A stretch of DNA of 64,000 nt from Acanthacorydalis orientalis (GCA_034766995.1 CM068313.1:33391496-33455495); one strand, 5' to 3'. Shown: positions 47,935 through 62,312, counted from the stretch's first letter. The notes: generated by a model not told the origin, from the letters alone. Numbers and translations: made by a program.

Positions 47935-48900
47935 AATATTTTGCACTCCGCTCAATTGTAAATATGTAACTTCTCTTTTGTAATAATGGTTTTGAAAGTT
48001 ATTCATTTTAAAGTAGTTATAAAAATATATTAAAAATATGTCTGTAACTATTTAATCCAATCATTGTAAATAATAATTAAAAAGTGTAATATTTAAAAAT
48101 GAATAATATTGTATTATTATAATTTTATATTATTTATTTTTATTGAAATCAGTCAAAAAACTTGTAAAAACAAAATAGATAACAAAAAATGCTTGTTGTT
48201 CTTGCACTTCGAATATTTGTTTAGTTTGAATTAAATTATAGTACTAAATACGAACGAGAACAAATGGTGTATATTTATGTATAATATTTTAATCTAATAG
48301 ATTTTCTTTTAATAGTTTCTCTATTTACAATATTGGCAAAGTGCTAAATTTCTACACAAATCAATATTATCTACTTGTATCATTTGCATTATAAAAATGA
48401 CATTTTATACAACGTTTCATCTAATATAAGAATGTGAATAGATAATAGCAAAGATAAATAGCAAAAAAATTTCCTCAAAACATTGAGTTCATCAATCATT
48501 TTCGTTTTGACGGTATAAAATCGTCCCTAATTACTTTTTGGACGCAGATGAAGAAGAGATAACATGAAAGAGTTTCTGTTTGAAATAAGGGTGAATAGGG
48601 TTTTTATCTTCTTGAAGTAATTTTCCACTCGATAAGACGCACAATTTTGATTATGCTATAGCATGAATTTTTTAAAGATGCTTTTTATCCACACAAAAGA
48701 ATGTTGATATTAAAACGGTGAAGCCGGGATAGATGTTTGGTATATACGTTGAAAATGAAATGTTTATCGTCTTTTGTATTTCATATCGTTTATTTATTTC
48801 TAATCGTATATTGCGTATGACGTGTTTTATATTTTAAATATTTAATGCTTTTGTCACAAGTATAATGTTTTATTAGTAAAGTGATCAAAATTTTAATCGT
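47935..48900. other. Non-coding A+T-rich DNA
   Basis: A 250-bp stretch of more balanced composition (48485-48740) contains no long frame on either strand. Nothing else stands out. Confidence 0.5.
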
Positions 48901-48901
48901 G

Positions 48902-48914
48902 TACACACACAGAA

Positions 48915-48954
<40 letters not shown>
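48902..48954. repeat. (CA)n/(AT)n microsatellite
   Basis: CA run with one GA interruption, then an AT run. Confidence 0.95.
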
Positions 48955-48955
<1 letters not shown>

Positions 48956-49135
48956 AATTTAAAAAAATATATTTATTTTTACGATTTTTGAATATAAAGT
49001 ATTTTAAATCTATAAAATAACTTCTTGAATGAAATTACATAAAGAAATTAAATATTATTATTAAGGTTCCCGTTTAGATTGTAGTAAATTTAGAAGAGAT
49101 TTCTGGATTTTTAATTTAAGTATTTCTGTCCACCA

Positions 49136-49138
<3 letters not shown>

Positions 49139-49198
<60 letters not shown>
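49139..49198. repeat. (AT)n microsatellite
   Basis: About 30 AT units. Confidence 0.95.
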
Positions 49199-49202
<4 letters not shown>

Positions 49203-49865
49203 ATCTAATTAAAGTATTGTGTTTTATGTGTGAAATTATGAAAATTAATTATTTAAGCGTATGTTAAATGTTTGATATTAGCATAATAATTTCCTGGAAA
49301 ATTGAATGCTAAATATACAATATAGAACAGTTTCACGCATAAAAAGGATAATAGAATAAATTTGTAAAGGTTGTAGGTGTATATATATACCTACGTGTTT
49401 TCACAAATCTATAAAAACTTCTCTATGGAAACGACATCAAAACACTTAGTTTATGAGGTTTTTTATAGTAAATATTTCACTGTAGATTGTTGTTTTTTCT
49501 TCTATAACTATTGTATTTATATCATCAGATATGGATTTCTTGTAAAAATACTTGTACGATTATGTTTCAACTATTTTGTTGTATTTATATTCATAATTAA
49601 TTACATAAATGAAATGTTATATTAGATGGTTATAAATCAAATCAAATGAAATCGAAATATTATCTTCAAATTAATCATTGTATATTTTTTTAATTAACTT
49701 CTTTTAAGGAACACTGTTGAATAGTAATATACCTAAAAATATATTCATCAAAATAAAATGTAGCTGATTTATAAATATAAATGTTTACAAACAAATAGAA
49801 TGAATCCATACTTAGAATAAGTAAAAAGTGAATGAAAAAACTTTTTACTTGAGCTTATCATTAAA

Positions 49866-49869
<4 letters not shown>

Positions 49870-49931
<62 letters not shown>
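49870..49931. repeat. (AT)n microsatellite
   Basis: About 31 AT units. Confidence 0.95.
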
Positions 49932-49934
<3 letters not shown>

Positions 49935-52535
49935 TGAGAAAATGATGAAAATTCTAGATTCTTCTTTTAATTCTATAGTACGTTTACACGATTTTTTTTC
50001 TAATTTTCAGTATTTATTTTTGTTCTTAAAAAAGTGTAAAAAAATACTGAAATAATTCAATACTTAAAATATTAAATCAAATTTGTTGATTTGATGCAAA
50101 AACTATGTGTTCAAAAAATTAACAAAAAAATATTTATACATTCATTTTCGTGTTTTTTATAAGCTAGTCCATTGAATTGATTCCATGTTTGTCGGAAAAT
50201 TTTATTTCCATTGAAATTTATAAAAGTTATTTTATAATATACAAATAATAAATCAAAATGTTAGTTTCTTGCTAGATTTTATATTTATTGTTATTATTAT
50301 TATAATTTTAATTGTGTAGTATTTTACACTGTTCTTTTTTTATTATGAAATGTATTGAAGTAGTGATATGTATTTTTAATACTTTATTTTAATTAAATGC
50401 CTTTTCCCGATAATATCTTCTTCGACTTTAGAACTCGTTAATTCCATCATATTTTGTTTTTATAATGAATTATTCTCAACATATAAATTTCCATTCATTA
50501 GTTTTTCATTTCTCGTTTGGGAATGTATAATTATTACTTAATAAAAAGATGTTTAATAACATGAACTATAATTAGAATAGTTTGGTTTATGTTGCAATAT
50601 ATAATCATGAAATTTATTTGACATGTGTTATGACATTAATTAACTTATTATAACACTAATTGACTATTTTATAATTAATATTTGATAAAGGTTTCCTCTA
50701 TATTCTGGGACAATTATTATTGATTTATAATTCAACGTAATGTGAAAATTGTATATTTTATTTTCTTTTTTGAAATTTTATTGTAATTGTTGCTCTTGCA
50801 TTTTTCGAATTGATACTTTTTATCTGATATTATCGGATTTTATTTTCACTCATCTTCGGACAATATAAGTTGAATCTAAACTTCTTTTTAATTTGAAATT
50901 TAATTCTTACTAGAGGTGAATTTCAAGTCAATCTGGAATCAAATCTAAATTGAACTATTGCAAGTTCAAACTGGCCGTAGCAAAACAGAACGTGAAAAAT
51001 AATGTACTGTATACGTACTGTATTATTTTTTGTTATCTCTAATGTTATAAATCAGTTCATTATTCCTGGTATTATTCCTTTTGGAATCAATACAAAATTA
51101 TTTGAAGAGTACTGGTGTGAGTTTTAGAAGTATTTTTTATTTCTTGCCATATTATTGGCAAAATTACAACTTTACAAGAAAATTATAAATTTTTATTCGT
51201 GTAACTGACAAATAATTCATAAATAAGCATATAATAAAAAAATATATTTTGTAATTATCATTACTTTATGAAGTGAAATTGATTCTATGAAAAATAAATA
51301 CATTCCAAGTATGAAAATAGTAATTTTAATAAAATCAAGTTATAAAAATAGATTTCAAATATTATAAAAATATTTTTTCTACATTTACATTCTGTGTAAA
51401 GATCACGAATTAATTACACATGAATTGGTATGATATATGATAGAAATTTTTATGTGACCTATTGGTTGAAATAATTCCTGTATTTTTTTAAATTATAGCA
51501 AGTAATTAGTTTTAGTTATATAAACATTCATATTGCTAACACAATCAAGACGTTTTAATATAATTGATACTTTTTATAATTAATAGATCAAAATAACATA
51601 ATTTGATAAATGAAAAGTCGTCCGACATATATTTTGTTTTATTGCTTTCATTTTTAATTAAATTCATAAATGAGAATATTTTTTTTATTAAAATATTGAT
51701 TTTCCTTTATAATTTGAACGTTATACATTACGACTTCATCGAACAAACATGTAATACAGCTGATTTGAAATTGAAATAATTTATTTTCCCAGAAGGAGTG
51801 AAATGAACAATGAATGATTACATTTAATGCCACATCTTTGCTCTTCACGTTCTAAATTCGTATATTGGGATTGAAGTACGGCCATAGTTATATACCACGT
51901 GAGAATAGAACGTTCAATCGATTTCCCATTATAAGTGGGGCAAGTAGATAATAGATTTAAAATGTTCAAATGGTTTGATATATGACTATTGTAACGTATT
52001 TTAGTAATGTTCCATTAAATTGCTGAACAAATTGCAGATATTATATATTCTTTTTCATAAAAACCTTAATAAAAAGTAATTGCGATAATAATTTTCTTCT
52101 TGAAAATTATTATATATTGTTTAATCTGTGAAATTTGACATTAACTATTTAAATGTGAAATAGTTTTAATGAAAAAATATGTGAAAATACTAAAGAGAAT
52201 TTACAAAAATTAATTAATAATAAATAATATAAAATACGTGTAAATAAGTCTCTTAATTTAAATTGAACAAGCATTTTTTTTTTATTAAAAACAAGAAATT
52301 CACAAATACTGTTTCTATAATTGTTGTGACCATTTGTTTATTCACTCGTGAAGACATTTATCTTCTAATTACAAGAGGTGTGTAAGTACGGTTGTTAAAA
52401 GAGATAACTACTACTATTATGTTTATGTCATTAAAAATTATCAGCATTGTTGTATGTTTGTGATCATAAAAATAAACATCAGCGCATATTTAGACAAACT
52501 AGTAATAAGAATACTGGGCAATATAATGTGTACGC
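49935..52535. other. Non-coding A+T-rich DNA
   Basis: 2.6 kb with no recognisable gene. Short overlapping minus-strand frames at 51654-51969 have no recognisable content. Confidence 0.5.
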
Positions 52536-52537
52536 AT

Positions 52538-52539
<2 letters not shown>

Positions 52540-52580
<41 letters not shown>
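52540..52580. repeat. (AT)n microsatellite
   Basis: About 20 AT units. Confidence 0.95.
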
Positions 52581-52584
<4 letters not shown>

Positions 52585-53160
52585 TGTATGTATGTACATA
52601 TATACACTTAAAATAATAAATATTTTTTTAAAGAAAACAGTGAAAAACGCACTTTGTACATTTTATCTTTAATTATTTAAATTGTTTATACCTTATGATG
52701 AATATTTTATTAAGTGAAATAGAAAAAAAACTTTTTCATTACCTAACTTACATTATGATTAAGATCTAATATTTATTTAAAACATCAACTCTTTAAACAT
52801 TAACAGATGCTTTTATTAAAGAAAAAAAGGTTCACTTGTAGAAAATTACAGTTAGTTCTTAACTTTTGTTGGTAGAGATTAATTATTGATCACTTTACAT
52901 TATAACTTTCGAACTGATAAGGTTTTCCAATATGTACTGTGTTTATAGAATTTGCTTGCTGAAGAAGGATATAATAAAAACGATTAAAATAAATAAATTA
53001 AAAAAATCGTTCCTTATCATTATGTGAAAATAATAGATAATATGTAAAAAATATGAATTTTATTACAATTAATAAAATAGCTGCTATTTACACTGATATG
53101 ATTTTTCTTTTGATTTGAAAATGGACTTTTAACCGTCTAATGCTATTTTCATTAACAAAC

Positions 53161-53206
53161 TATATATATATATATAATAATTTTAATATTTGAATAACAC
53201 ACATAA

Positions 53207-53254
<48 letters not shown>

Positions 53255-53318
53255 ATTTTAATATTTGAATAACACACATATACACACACACATACATACA
53301 TATATATATATATATATA
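53161..53318. repeat. 75-bp tandem duplication with microsatellites
   Basis: AATAATTTTAATATTTGAAT followed by AACACACATA starts at 53176 and again at 53251. Each copy is followed by CA and AT runs, so the unique 30-mer and its microsatellite tail were duplicated together. Confidence 0.9.
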
Positions 53319-53743
53319 CTACATAATATATAAATATTTTTCTGATAAATTGTGATTTGTATAAAAAACATTAAACTTCGTGAAAAACTGAAATTATAAA
53401 CTGTTTATAATAGACAATTTGCGGATTACTTCAAAGTTAATTCTATGTTTATGTAAGAAATCATCTTAAAGTCAACAATTTACTTTAATATTAATATATA
53501 TGTTAAATATCTTTAAATAACAGTTTGTAAATTTTTAAAAAATATTTTTTTTATCAGACAAATATTTCTGTCAGTAATCATTAATCCTAGATCAAACTCG
53601 AATCACATTGTACATTTTGTGACCTTTTAATAAAAAAAATATTTGAAGCGAATGAACGAGTGCATTAACTTTCTTAAAAAATCTGTTATATAATAGGTAG
53701 TATTTGTAAGAAAATTTTAGTTTTGTAAGAAAAATAGTAAATC

Positions 53744-53748
<5 letters not shown>

Positions 53749-53786
<38 letters not shown>
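53749..53786. repeat. (AT)n microsatellite
   Basis: About 19 AT units. Confidence 0.95.
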
Positions 53787-53792
<6 letters not shown>

Positions 53793-54332
53793 GTGTTGAA
53801 ATAAATAGTTAGACACTACTTTTCTAAAAATAAAAATATAGTGTACGTGTGAGTAAAAAGGTAAAAATAATAAATTAAAAATTGATTTTTGTCACAAAAG
53901 GTGCTTGTTTTATTTTTGATTGAATTGTAATTCTCGCAATATTTTTGCATTTTCACATAACAGACAATAATAATACTACTTAAAACTTCTCAGAAATCGC
54001 ATATTGCTTGTTTGATTTCTTATATATTATGTTAAGGGTACTTGAGGTCAAAAATTATGATTTAAAATAAAATATTGTAGTTTCAGCCAATTCGACGGAA
54101 ATAACCTTTGCTGATTCCTAAATTATTTTGAAACGTAAACTAATGTAAATGTGTTACTGAGAAAAAAATCAGGATATAAATTAAATTATATATATAATGA
54201 AAACCCCGTTCAGATGTCTGTATTTATAAAAGCGTGTATGTAAATATAACTTAGTAATTGACACGCGTCTTTTCTCATTAAAAATCAGCATTATTTTGTA
54301 AAAAATATCTTGATATATATACATATATATGC

Positions 54333-54337
<5 letters not shown>

Positions 54338-54374
<37 letters not shown>
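54338..54374. repeat. (AT)n microsatellite
   Basis: About 18 AT units. Confidence 0.95.
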
Positions 54375-54378
<4 letters not shown>

Positions 54379-54746
54379 GGTAATTAATAGTAATTGCAAT
54401 GTGAGAATAATGAAGTTAAATTATGCTGATAAAAAAATTGCTACTGACGCTTTTTTAAATCAAGTATTAAATTTATTTCCGCTGTTTTAGTAATTTAATA
54501 TATACATACGAGTACATATAAATTCACAAGAAATGTATAATTAATATGTGATTAAATGTATATTGTCTCTCTGTTTAATGTTTCACATGTTTTATAATTC
54601 TATATATATATTTATTATTTTTATTCGTCATATTTTTCGGTAATTAAAAGATTTAAGATTATTATTATCTTTTACCTTAAAATTAGAATTTTCAAACTAC
54701 TAAGAAAATAAGTCAAACATTTTTTTATTATTGACTTTACAACGTA

Positions 54747-54750
54747 TGTA

Positions 54751-54826
<76 letters not shown>
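54747..54826. repeat. (AT)n microsatellite
   Basis: AT units with one CATA interruption, about 80 bp. Confidence 0.95.
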
Positions 54827-54830
<4 letters not shown>

Positions 54831-55131
54831 TGACCAAATACAAAGCGATTAATAAATGAATCAAGAAATTGTTAAAAAAACATGAGATAAAACGAAATGA
54901 CATGAATATCAGTCATATATTCAACATTTAATTTAGGTATTTAAATAAGCTTATCATAAAGAACCCTGATTTTTTCCATGCAATAGCAAAAATGGAAACA
55001 TATGTACAAAAAAGTAATCAACTTATGCAAAGGTAATAATTTTATTTTAATATTTACTGAGTTCATTCACAAATGTTTTGTTAAATTTTAATCATGAATA
55101 TTAATTAATGATATTATAATTGTAAAATTTA

Positions 55132-55164
55132 AATATATATATATATATATATATATAATATTTA

Positions 55165-55201
<37 letters not shown>

Positions 55202-55215
55202 CATAGAGAGAGAGA
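55132..55215. repeat. (AT)n, (CA)n, (AT)n, (GA)n cluster
   Basis: Four dinucleotide runs in series. Confidence 0.9.
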
Positions 55216-55816
55216 ATAAAAATTACTCTTGATATCAATTTCAAATTGTTAAGAAAATACACGTAATTATTATGAATATTTACTTATAGTATGACTGTGT
55301 ATAAATTTGATTAAATATGTGCTTTTTTATATAAATATTTTCGACAAGTCTATAAATTGGTTTACGTAAAAGAAAGTTAAAAAATAATAAAACTTTCTAT
55401 ATTCATTTTTATATTCTTCTAAGGTATAAAAGTTAAATTAATATTGTATTAGTATATAATTTATTTTGCGTTCAATATTCGATACCGAAAGGGTGAAAAA
55501 TATTTTAATTCCTGTAGGAAAACTTTTTAAGTCACACATTTAGCTGAATGTATATCTCAAAATCAGTTAAAAATCAATAAAATATTTAGTTCGTTGTGAC
55601 TACGAATTACTGATCTTTAAACCATTTGCATTTATTTTGATTTTCGTATCTACTTCACACCAACTGCATATCTTCATCAACTTTCAATACGCCTTCATAG
55701 ATTGACTCCATGATTTTTACAATTTTACCTCATTATATAAATAAATCTTTATTAAATCAATCTTTGAAATGTAAATGTCTTACTTCTTTCTATTTTGTTC
55801 ACATGAATTTGTTTTA

Positions 55817-55821
<5 letters not shown>

Positions 55822-55879
<58 letters not shown>
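55822..55879. repeat. (AT)n microsatellite
   Basis: About 28 AT units. Confidence 0.95.
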
Positions 55880-55883
<4 letters not shown>

Positions 55884-55889
55884 CACACG

Positions 55890-58800
55890 AATGAATATAT
55901 GCATAATTTTTATGTTAGAAATGTTTAATATAGTTTTTTAATTGCTTGATAAAGAAAACACATTTTATATAAATAACACGCATTAAAATATTTTAATCTG
56001 ATTTACTCAATACTGGTAACATAAACAAAAAATAAGTTAGTTCTATTTTAGATACTGACAATTTTCTTTTATGATAATATAAAATTATATAAAAATTACT
56101 TCCTGTTAACATGAGAATAATAAATATAAAAACAACAAATTTTCAATAAACTAGCGAGTGTATAGATGTACTTGTCATCACATATAATTCATTCAAAATT
56201 AATCGAAACCAGTATAGCGTGTGTGATTTTTTCGTGAAGAAATGTTAAAATATAACAATAAGTAAAATAACGTACCAGAAAAGAAAGTATTTAAATACTC
56301 GTTAAAACGTATATTGACGTCTTTTTCTAAACTGCTGAAAAAACCTAACAACCGTTTTTTCATAACATATTTCCCATTCGACATGCAAGAGATTGAATAA
56401 ATTTGAATATTTTTGTACAGCATGATTATATTCACCCTTAAAAATGTTTGACCAAAGATGGTGCTTATTTACTTTTTGACATGAGCTAAAAATTTAGATC
56501 ATTGTACGTACTATGGTTAATTTAAAACAAGTATTTTATTTATATATCTATAAAAAAAACAATTTTTATTAATGGTAAGAACTAAATATTAATCTTTGAA
56601 TTAGTAAGCTGCTAGTTCATGATACACGAAACATTATAATTTGGTGGGCGTAACGTATGCATGCATATCTACATATAAAAATGTATATGTATATGAACGC
56701 GGATAATTCAAATCATTTTCGGCTATAAAAAAGTGTCTGGAAAATAACGTTTTTCATAAAATACATTTAACATTCGAATACCGTGTCTTTATGACTTCAT
56801 TCTAATCGGATTGTGTTAAGAAACTGAATGAATATTAATATTTGTTGATTGCGTTTTTAAATGCATTAAATATGTTTTTATTACTTATATATATATATAT
56901 ATATGTATGATTATGTGTATGTATTATTTAATTGTGTAATTCTATACAAAAGTAAGAAAGCAATAAAAATTGACATACAATTCAAATCTTCAGAACATGT
57001 AATGTTAACTTTCCATTTTACAGGTTACGTTCGTAATTCATTCATATATAAAAAAAATATTTGTATATTAGCTGTGCATTGCATAATCATACATTTATTT
57101 TTATGCATAAAACAATATGAAGATAAAAAACAAGCATTCCTTCAAAATGATTCTTCGCCAATTACTTTCATACATACCTTTAAAAGATTTTCATTCATGT
57201 ATCATAACACATACATATTACAACATAAAATTGGTTACTGTTTCAACAATAAATTACTAATAGAGTTAATTTTTGAGTTTAAATAAGAGTTAATTTTTGG
57301 ACATCTCTTAGTGTGCGCCACGTTTCCTAAAACTAACCATAATTTATACCCTACCGTTGAAATGAAATCGATAGTCAAGATCGACTCTGAAAAAGATCAT
57401 TTATATGCTCTTATAAAGTCTAATGCATTTTATCAATTCAGTTGTTTCTTTCATTTTGTAGTCAGGGTTAGAATTCTGTTAAAACAACAAATATTACCTT
57501 TGGAATATAATTATGGGTAATTTCTTTAAAACATTTTCTAAAACACCATTTTCATTAATTTTATTCAATTCTTTAACTTTTTTCACTAGTGTGATATAAT
57601 TTTCTGTTTTCGTAGTAGCTTTAGACGATCAGTAACGATTTTAATGGCTTCTGTTGTACGACGCATGCATAGACGACGGAATCTGTTGCAGTCATTCACT
57701 CTTGAAATATCGTTGAAAAGTTTAATAGTATTGCACATAAATACATGTTTAATCCAAGTTTTTGAATTGTATTAAAATGATAGTTGTATTGATTTTATAA
57801 AAAGAAATTATTTGTAACACGATTTTTGTCGCTCTGTCATATCATTTTTTATTTTTTTAAAAAAATTTTTTATTTGTTTTTACATTTAGAATACGCTAAT
57901 ATAGACCAATATGTATCCTTACAATATGACGTTATATATTTTTGGTATTTCTTAATGAATACATTCAATAATGTATGTAACGATATTTTTGGCAAAACCG
58001 TATATAAATATTTATGTTATTCGCTTCAATGTTGAAATACTCTTAATTGATCTTTTCATAATATTCTAATACTTTTTCGTTAAATTATCTTTTATAAATT
58101 TCCCAGAATTGTAACAGTGTATTTAAATGATAATTTATAATGTTTGCATACTAATAACAGTATTATGGCATTGAAATACATATTATAATAGCAGTAACAA
58201 GTCGATAAAACAGTCATCAATAACGCTTCTGTACTTGAATCGGAAGTTTTGACCCCACGAAGAGCTTCAACTATGTTGCATACATAGTTGTAAAATATCA
58301 TATCTTGAATACCTCCGCTCTTATATACATTATGCACATTGAAATTGATTTATGTTGTCTATTCAGTGTTACATTACCGCTTGTAATATGACGGTTAGAT
58401 AGGAATTTCGATTGTGCTTTCATATCAAATAAATTTCGCTGGCCCCCACAAGTGGATATAAAATATTAAGAGAATTAATAAATTTCTAAAGAGCTTCATA
58501 TTTTCGTTCTGATATTAAAACACTTTTTTACAATGACTTTCATGCATTAAAATAATTATTAATGTTACTCTTTGTTATGAAAAATACCTGTCATTATGCA
58601 AAATTCATTTTATAAATATATTTTTTTTATTATTAGTACTACGCTACATTTATTTTTCCATTTCTTAACATCATATAACAACATTAATTATTGTTATTAA
58701 AAAGTCTGTGAATGATAAATTGTCAACTTATTAAATGTTTATATTTAGTTATGAGTGTTATATATTTCATTCATTGTGTCGTGAAATGAAATGATTTGTT

Positions 58801-59456
58801 ATACTAATATTCAGTTTAGCGACACATTATAATTATCAAATTTACGAGTTGTTGCATGTACTTAGATTTAAAACTGATTTTATCAATTAATTTTTTTGAA
58901 ATAATTTTATCTTAATTTTTTCTACTCTTTCAGTACAAAGTAATTCGAATATACTATTTTATAAATATTTATAAACGTTCGTGTTTATTCAGTATTTGAC
59001 TCATATAGAATAACAAAAAATTGAAACGGAAAAAAATTGATTAACGTTGTTAGATATGTTAGTTTTTTTTAAAAAAAAACATATAGAAACAATGATTTTA
59101 TTAATATAATAACTTTTTAACTTTATTACTTCAAAAATGTTAAAAGTTTTGCAGCTCTTAATTGAATGTATGTGACGATTTCTTTTCAACATAACAGGGG
59201 CATATATGGCGATATTTATAATTGATAAGTTTTTATAAGTAGTAAAAAAAAATGGAGAGTAAAGTATAATGCAATAAAATTTTATAAAGCAAATATATCG
59301 CATCTTAAAGTTTAATTTGCTTTTAATAAAAAACAGGAATATATAAATAATTTTAAATTTGTTTTAATAATCTTTGAATGCATAAAATGCTGTTCATATC
59401 TGAGAACTTAGTTTTAACATGTATTTTATAAAGTGATAGAGTAAAGAAAAGATATA
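55890..59456. other. Non-coding A+T-rich DNA
   Basis: 3.5 kb without a supported gene. Frames at 56903-57286, 57311-57520, 57826-58035 and 58092-58337 (minus) were inspected; none shows a recognisable domain or convincing splice sites. The last has the best composition. Confidence 0.45.
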
Positions 59457-60632
59457 CAGTCGAGTGTGTTTTTATGTGTATCTTTTTAATGCGGTTTTGA
59501 AGCAATGCGGTGCATATTTCATGCAAATTCGAGGTGTTCCCGTTGTATATACATATATGAGCTGCACGTTGTTCTTAAAAAAAATAAATTTAAATTATAT
59601 TTTCTTAAATTTATATTTTTTATTTAAAATTCTCTATTTTGGATTGTTTAAATCATGTTGAATCTGCTATCGCTGAAATAAGACCACACACTTTAAATCC
59701 CTGCTGGAAAGAGCTTGTCCTGGATGTGTTGCAAACAGTGCAATCATTCAAACATCGAAATTATCAGCTGAAATCATTACTTTGGCACATGAAATTGATG
59801 GAGAAGATTTTGATACTTTTAGCCAGAAAGATGTCAACGAATTGCTTGTGAATAATTCCTTAAGTGACGATAATATTATTGGTGTAACTTTAGATATCGT
59901 CGAAGATCTACAAAACGATAGTGAAGCGGAAGAAAAACTTATTCCCCTCACTGCAAATGTAATTCGAGAAGGTATTCAACTTTGCAATAAATTGGAAAAT
60001 CATTTTCTTGTTTATGACACAAATCATGACCGAGCTTTCAAATTCTAATGTGAGCTGAAGAATTGTTTGTCTGTATATCGCAAACATAAAAAATTAATAA
60101 AATAATCATCGAAAATTTTAGTCACTGATTACATTGTCAGAGGAAAAAAATCAACACAGAACGAGGGTGAAGTTGGTGCTAATTCTGTTTGTGAAGAACC
60201 ATTATCTTTACCATGCAGAACTAATGCACTGACTGTCTCTTCTAGTAATAAAAGTAATTTCGCACCAGTTCACAAATGGTGCCGAACATTGTCAGTTAAT
60301 GACGATAATTCTGATGAAAAGATGTGAAAAGAATTGTTGCTTTTCAATAAAATTGAATGAATCAATTTTTAAAACGAACTTATTTTATGTTTTGTATCAA
60401 TTTCTTTCAGACTTTTGAAGCAATTTTTTAGGTATTCTTATTTTCAAGAAGTTTCAGAAGCTTTTTATGCGATTTTGGTTGTATTTTAACTCATTGCTTT
60501 GGTTTTATGCAGTTTTGAAAAATATGGAATGTATCCCTAATTTTTCAAAATAAGTTATGTCTTTTTTTGTGAGATTTTTTTATATGCAGGTTTTTTTGAA
60601 ATGTATCTACCCCATAAAAAGAGCCTCGACTG
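59457..60632 (+). mobile_element. Internally deleted Tigger/pogo DNA transposon
   Basis: The left end is CAGTCGAGTGTGTTTTTATG (preceded by TA). The right end, inverted, is CAGTCGAGGCTCTTTTTATG (followed by TG, probably a mutated TA). Length is 1176 bp. The plus strand between 59640 and about 60060 encodes the C-terminal tail of a Tigger transposase, with frame changes: LNHVESAIAEIRPHTLNPCW, then LAHEIDGEDFDTFSQKDVNE and LLVNNSLSDDNI, then a helix like LCNKLENHFLVYDTNHDRAF. The tail matches the usual TLNACWKxLWPE ... DVxELL pattern. The DNA-binding and DDE catalytic parts are missing, so the element is a non-autonomous deletion derivative. Confidence 0.88.
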
Positions 60633-61150
60633 TGTAAGGAAATATCTTTCAAGTTTTTATTCTCTATTAAATTGCACTAGACTATTAAAAAATATTAATA
60701 TTTTTTTTAAGATGAAACATCTTTTATTATGTAATATCGATTCCATATTTTATATATATATATTGTGGAATGAACTACAAGCAAATATTTTTTTGTCAAG
60801 TTTTCTTAGTTAGCTTATTCGATACCGAAACAAAATATCGAGGTATGTAGTCAATCTTCATCAATATGCGAAAACTGATCTTTGCACTACAAGGAGATTT
60901 TCCTCAATTTTCTAGTAGTATGATATAATACGGATTATTTTGAATTAATGTCATGATTTTTCCATCAATCTCGGAAGACATTTCAGATCATGAGAAGTCT
61001 TCTAAACAAAAAAAATTCGAGCACAAAACTTGAAAAGCCAGATTTGAAAAGTTGAGGTATCAAATCGGTATCTCTGTAGAATTTTTTGAAAACAATTTTG
61101 TTATTTATCTTGTTTCTCAGCGCGAGTTATTGGATTTCAGAGTGAAGGGT

Positions 61151-61176
61151 GTATATATATATATATATATATATAT
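61151..61176. repeat. (AT)n microsatellite
   Basis: About 13 AT units. Confidence 0.9.
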
Positions 61177-61307
61177 GTATTTGTGTATAATTTATAAATA
61201 ATATTAACTAATCATAAATCTGTTATTTTCTTTATTCAATTAATGAGAATTTATCACAATAATATACGCATATTTAATTTTATTATATACTACTTAATGT
61301 AGAATGC

Positions 61308-61311
<4 letters not shown>

Positions 61312-61346
<35 letters not shown>
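61312..61346. repeat. (AT)n microsatellite
   Basis: About 17 AT units. Confidence 0.95.
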
Positions 61347-61350
<4 letters not shown>

Positions 61351-61811
61351 GTTATTTTCATAACTATTATGTCCTAATTATACAGCGATGTCCTTTTCGT
61401 TTTATATTGTGTATATTTTCCAACATTATCTCTGATACCTTAAATACTTTTGTTCAGTTTATTGGTTTAATACATCTCGTACATGAATCTCGAAATTATG
61501 CAAGAATGTTAAAACCAGATTAAATGAATAGAGTGCAACAATTACTTTGAAAAAAAAAATAATCGCGTGTCAAAGCTCCAGTTGGTACAATTTAACAATT
61601 ATTACTAAACTGAAAATTTTGTAAGTCCTACTTTATATGTAATTAAATTTAATATTTTGTAAAGCTTGAGAGGCACGACATGTTCAATTTGATAATCTAC
61701 ACATATTTTATGAATTGTGAAAAAAATTGTTGAATAATTTACAAAGTATGTGTCATCAAACGTATATTTCTTATCTCTCTCTTACATTATGCACGCATAC
61801 AACGCGTAGTT

Positions 61812-61825
61812 ATATATATACATAT

Positions 61826-61884
<59 letters not shown>
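61812..61884. repeat. (AT)n/(CATA)n microsatellite
   Basis: ATATAC units then a long AT run that ends at the G-rich segment starting 61885. Confidence 0.95.
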
Positions 61885-61887
<3 letters not shown>

Positions 61888-62175
61888 GCGCACCAGGGAG
61901 AAGGGGGACAAGGGGCGTTGACATCCTCCAAAGAAAAAGGGAAAAAACACTAGGAAAAAAAACAAAATCATCTTGCGAAAATGTTCCTATATACACAGAG
62001 AGATAAATGTAACCAGGACTGAAATAATTCAAAAGCTTTGTGAAAAGAAAGAAAAACTGGATTTTATTTTTTAAAAAAATTTTTTTAATCACCTATTGAA
62101 TTTTATTGAATTCACATTGAGAAAATGTTTATTCGTTTCACTCACCCCCCTCTCCCAAGATTAAATCTTGATATT
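61885..62175. mobile_element. Possible small transposon between two AT arrays
   Basis: The segment starts GTGGCGCACCAGGGAGAAGG, G-rich, and ends near CCCCCCTCTCCCAAG, C-rich. The outer edges are therefore loosely inverted (G-run versus C-run). The GTGGCGCACCAGGG start recalls hAT-type ends (CAGNGGCG). There is no frame, the inverted match is poor, and the call is speculative. Confidence 0.25.
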
Positions 62176-62181
62176 AACTAG

Positions 62182-62184
<3 letters not shown>

Positions 62185-62232
<48 letters not shown>

Positions 62233-62250
62233 AGAGAGAGAGAGTGAGAA
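62185..62250. repeat. (AT)n/(GA)n microsatellite
   Basis: AT run followed by GA units. Confidence 0.95.
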
Positions 62251-62312
62251 AGAGTTTGGCAGATTCATTAAACATATTTATTTATACACTAATATGTTAT
62301 ATCAAGTTGTTT

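Noticed and set aside
53161..53318. Regularly spaced repeats that could suggest a CRISPR array
   Set aside because: Only two copies, the spacers are microsatellite, and the genome is eukaryotic.
56903..57520. ORFs of 127 and 69 codons on the plus strand
   Set aside because: Background composition, no recognisable content, and no splice context.
58092..58337. 81-codon minus-strand ORF with fairly balanced codons
   Set aside because: No domain, signal peptide or splice site supports it; chance cannot be excluded.
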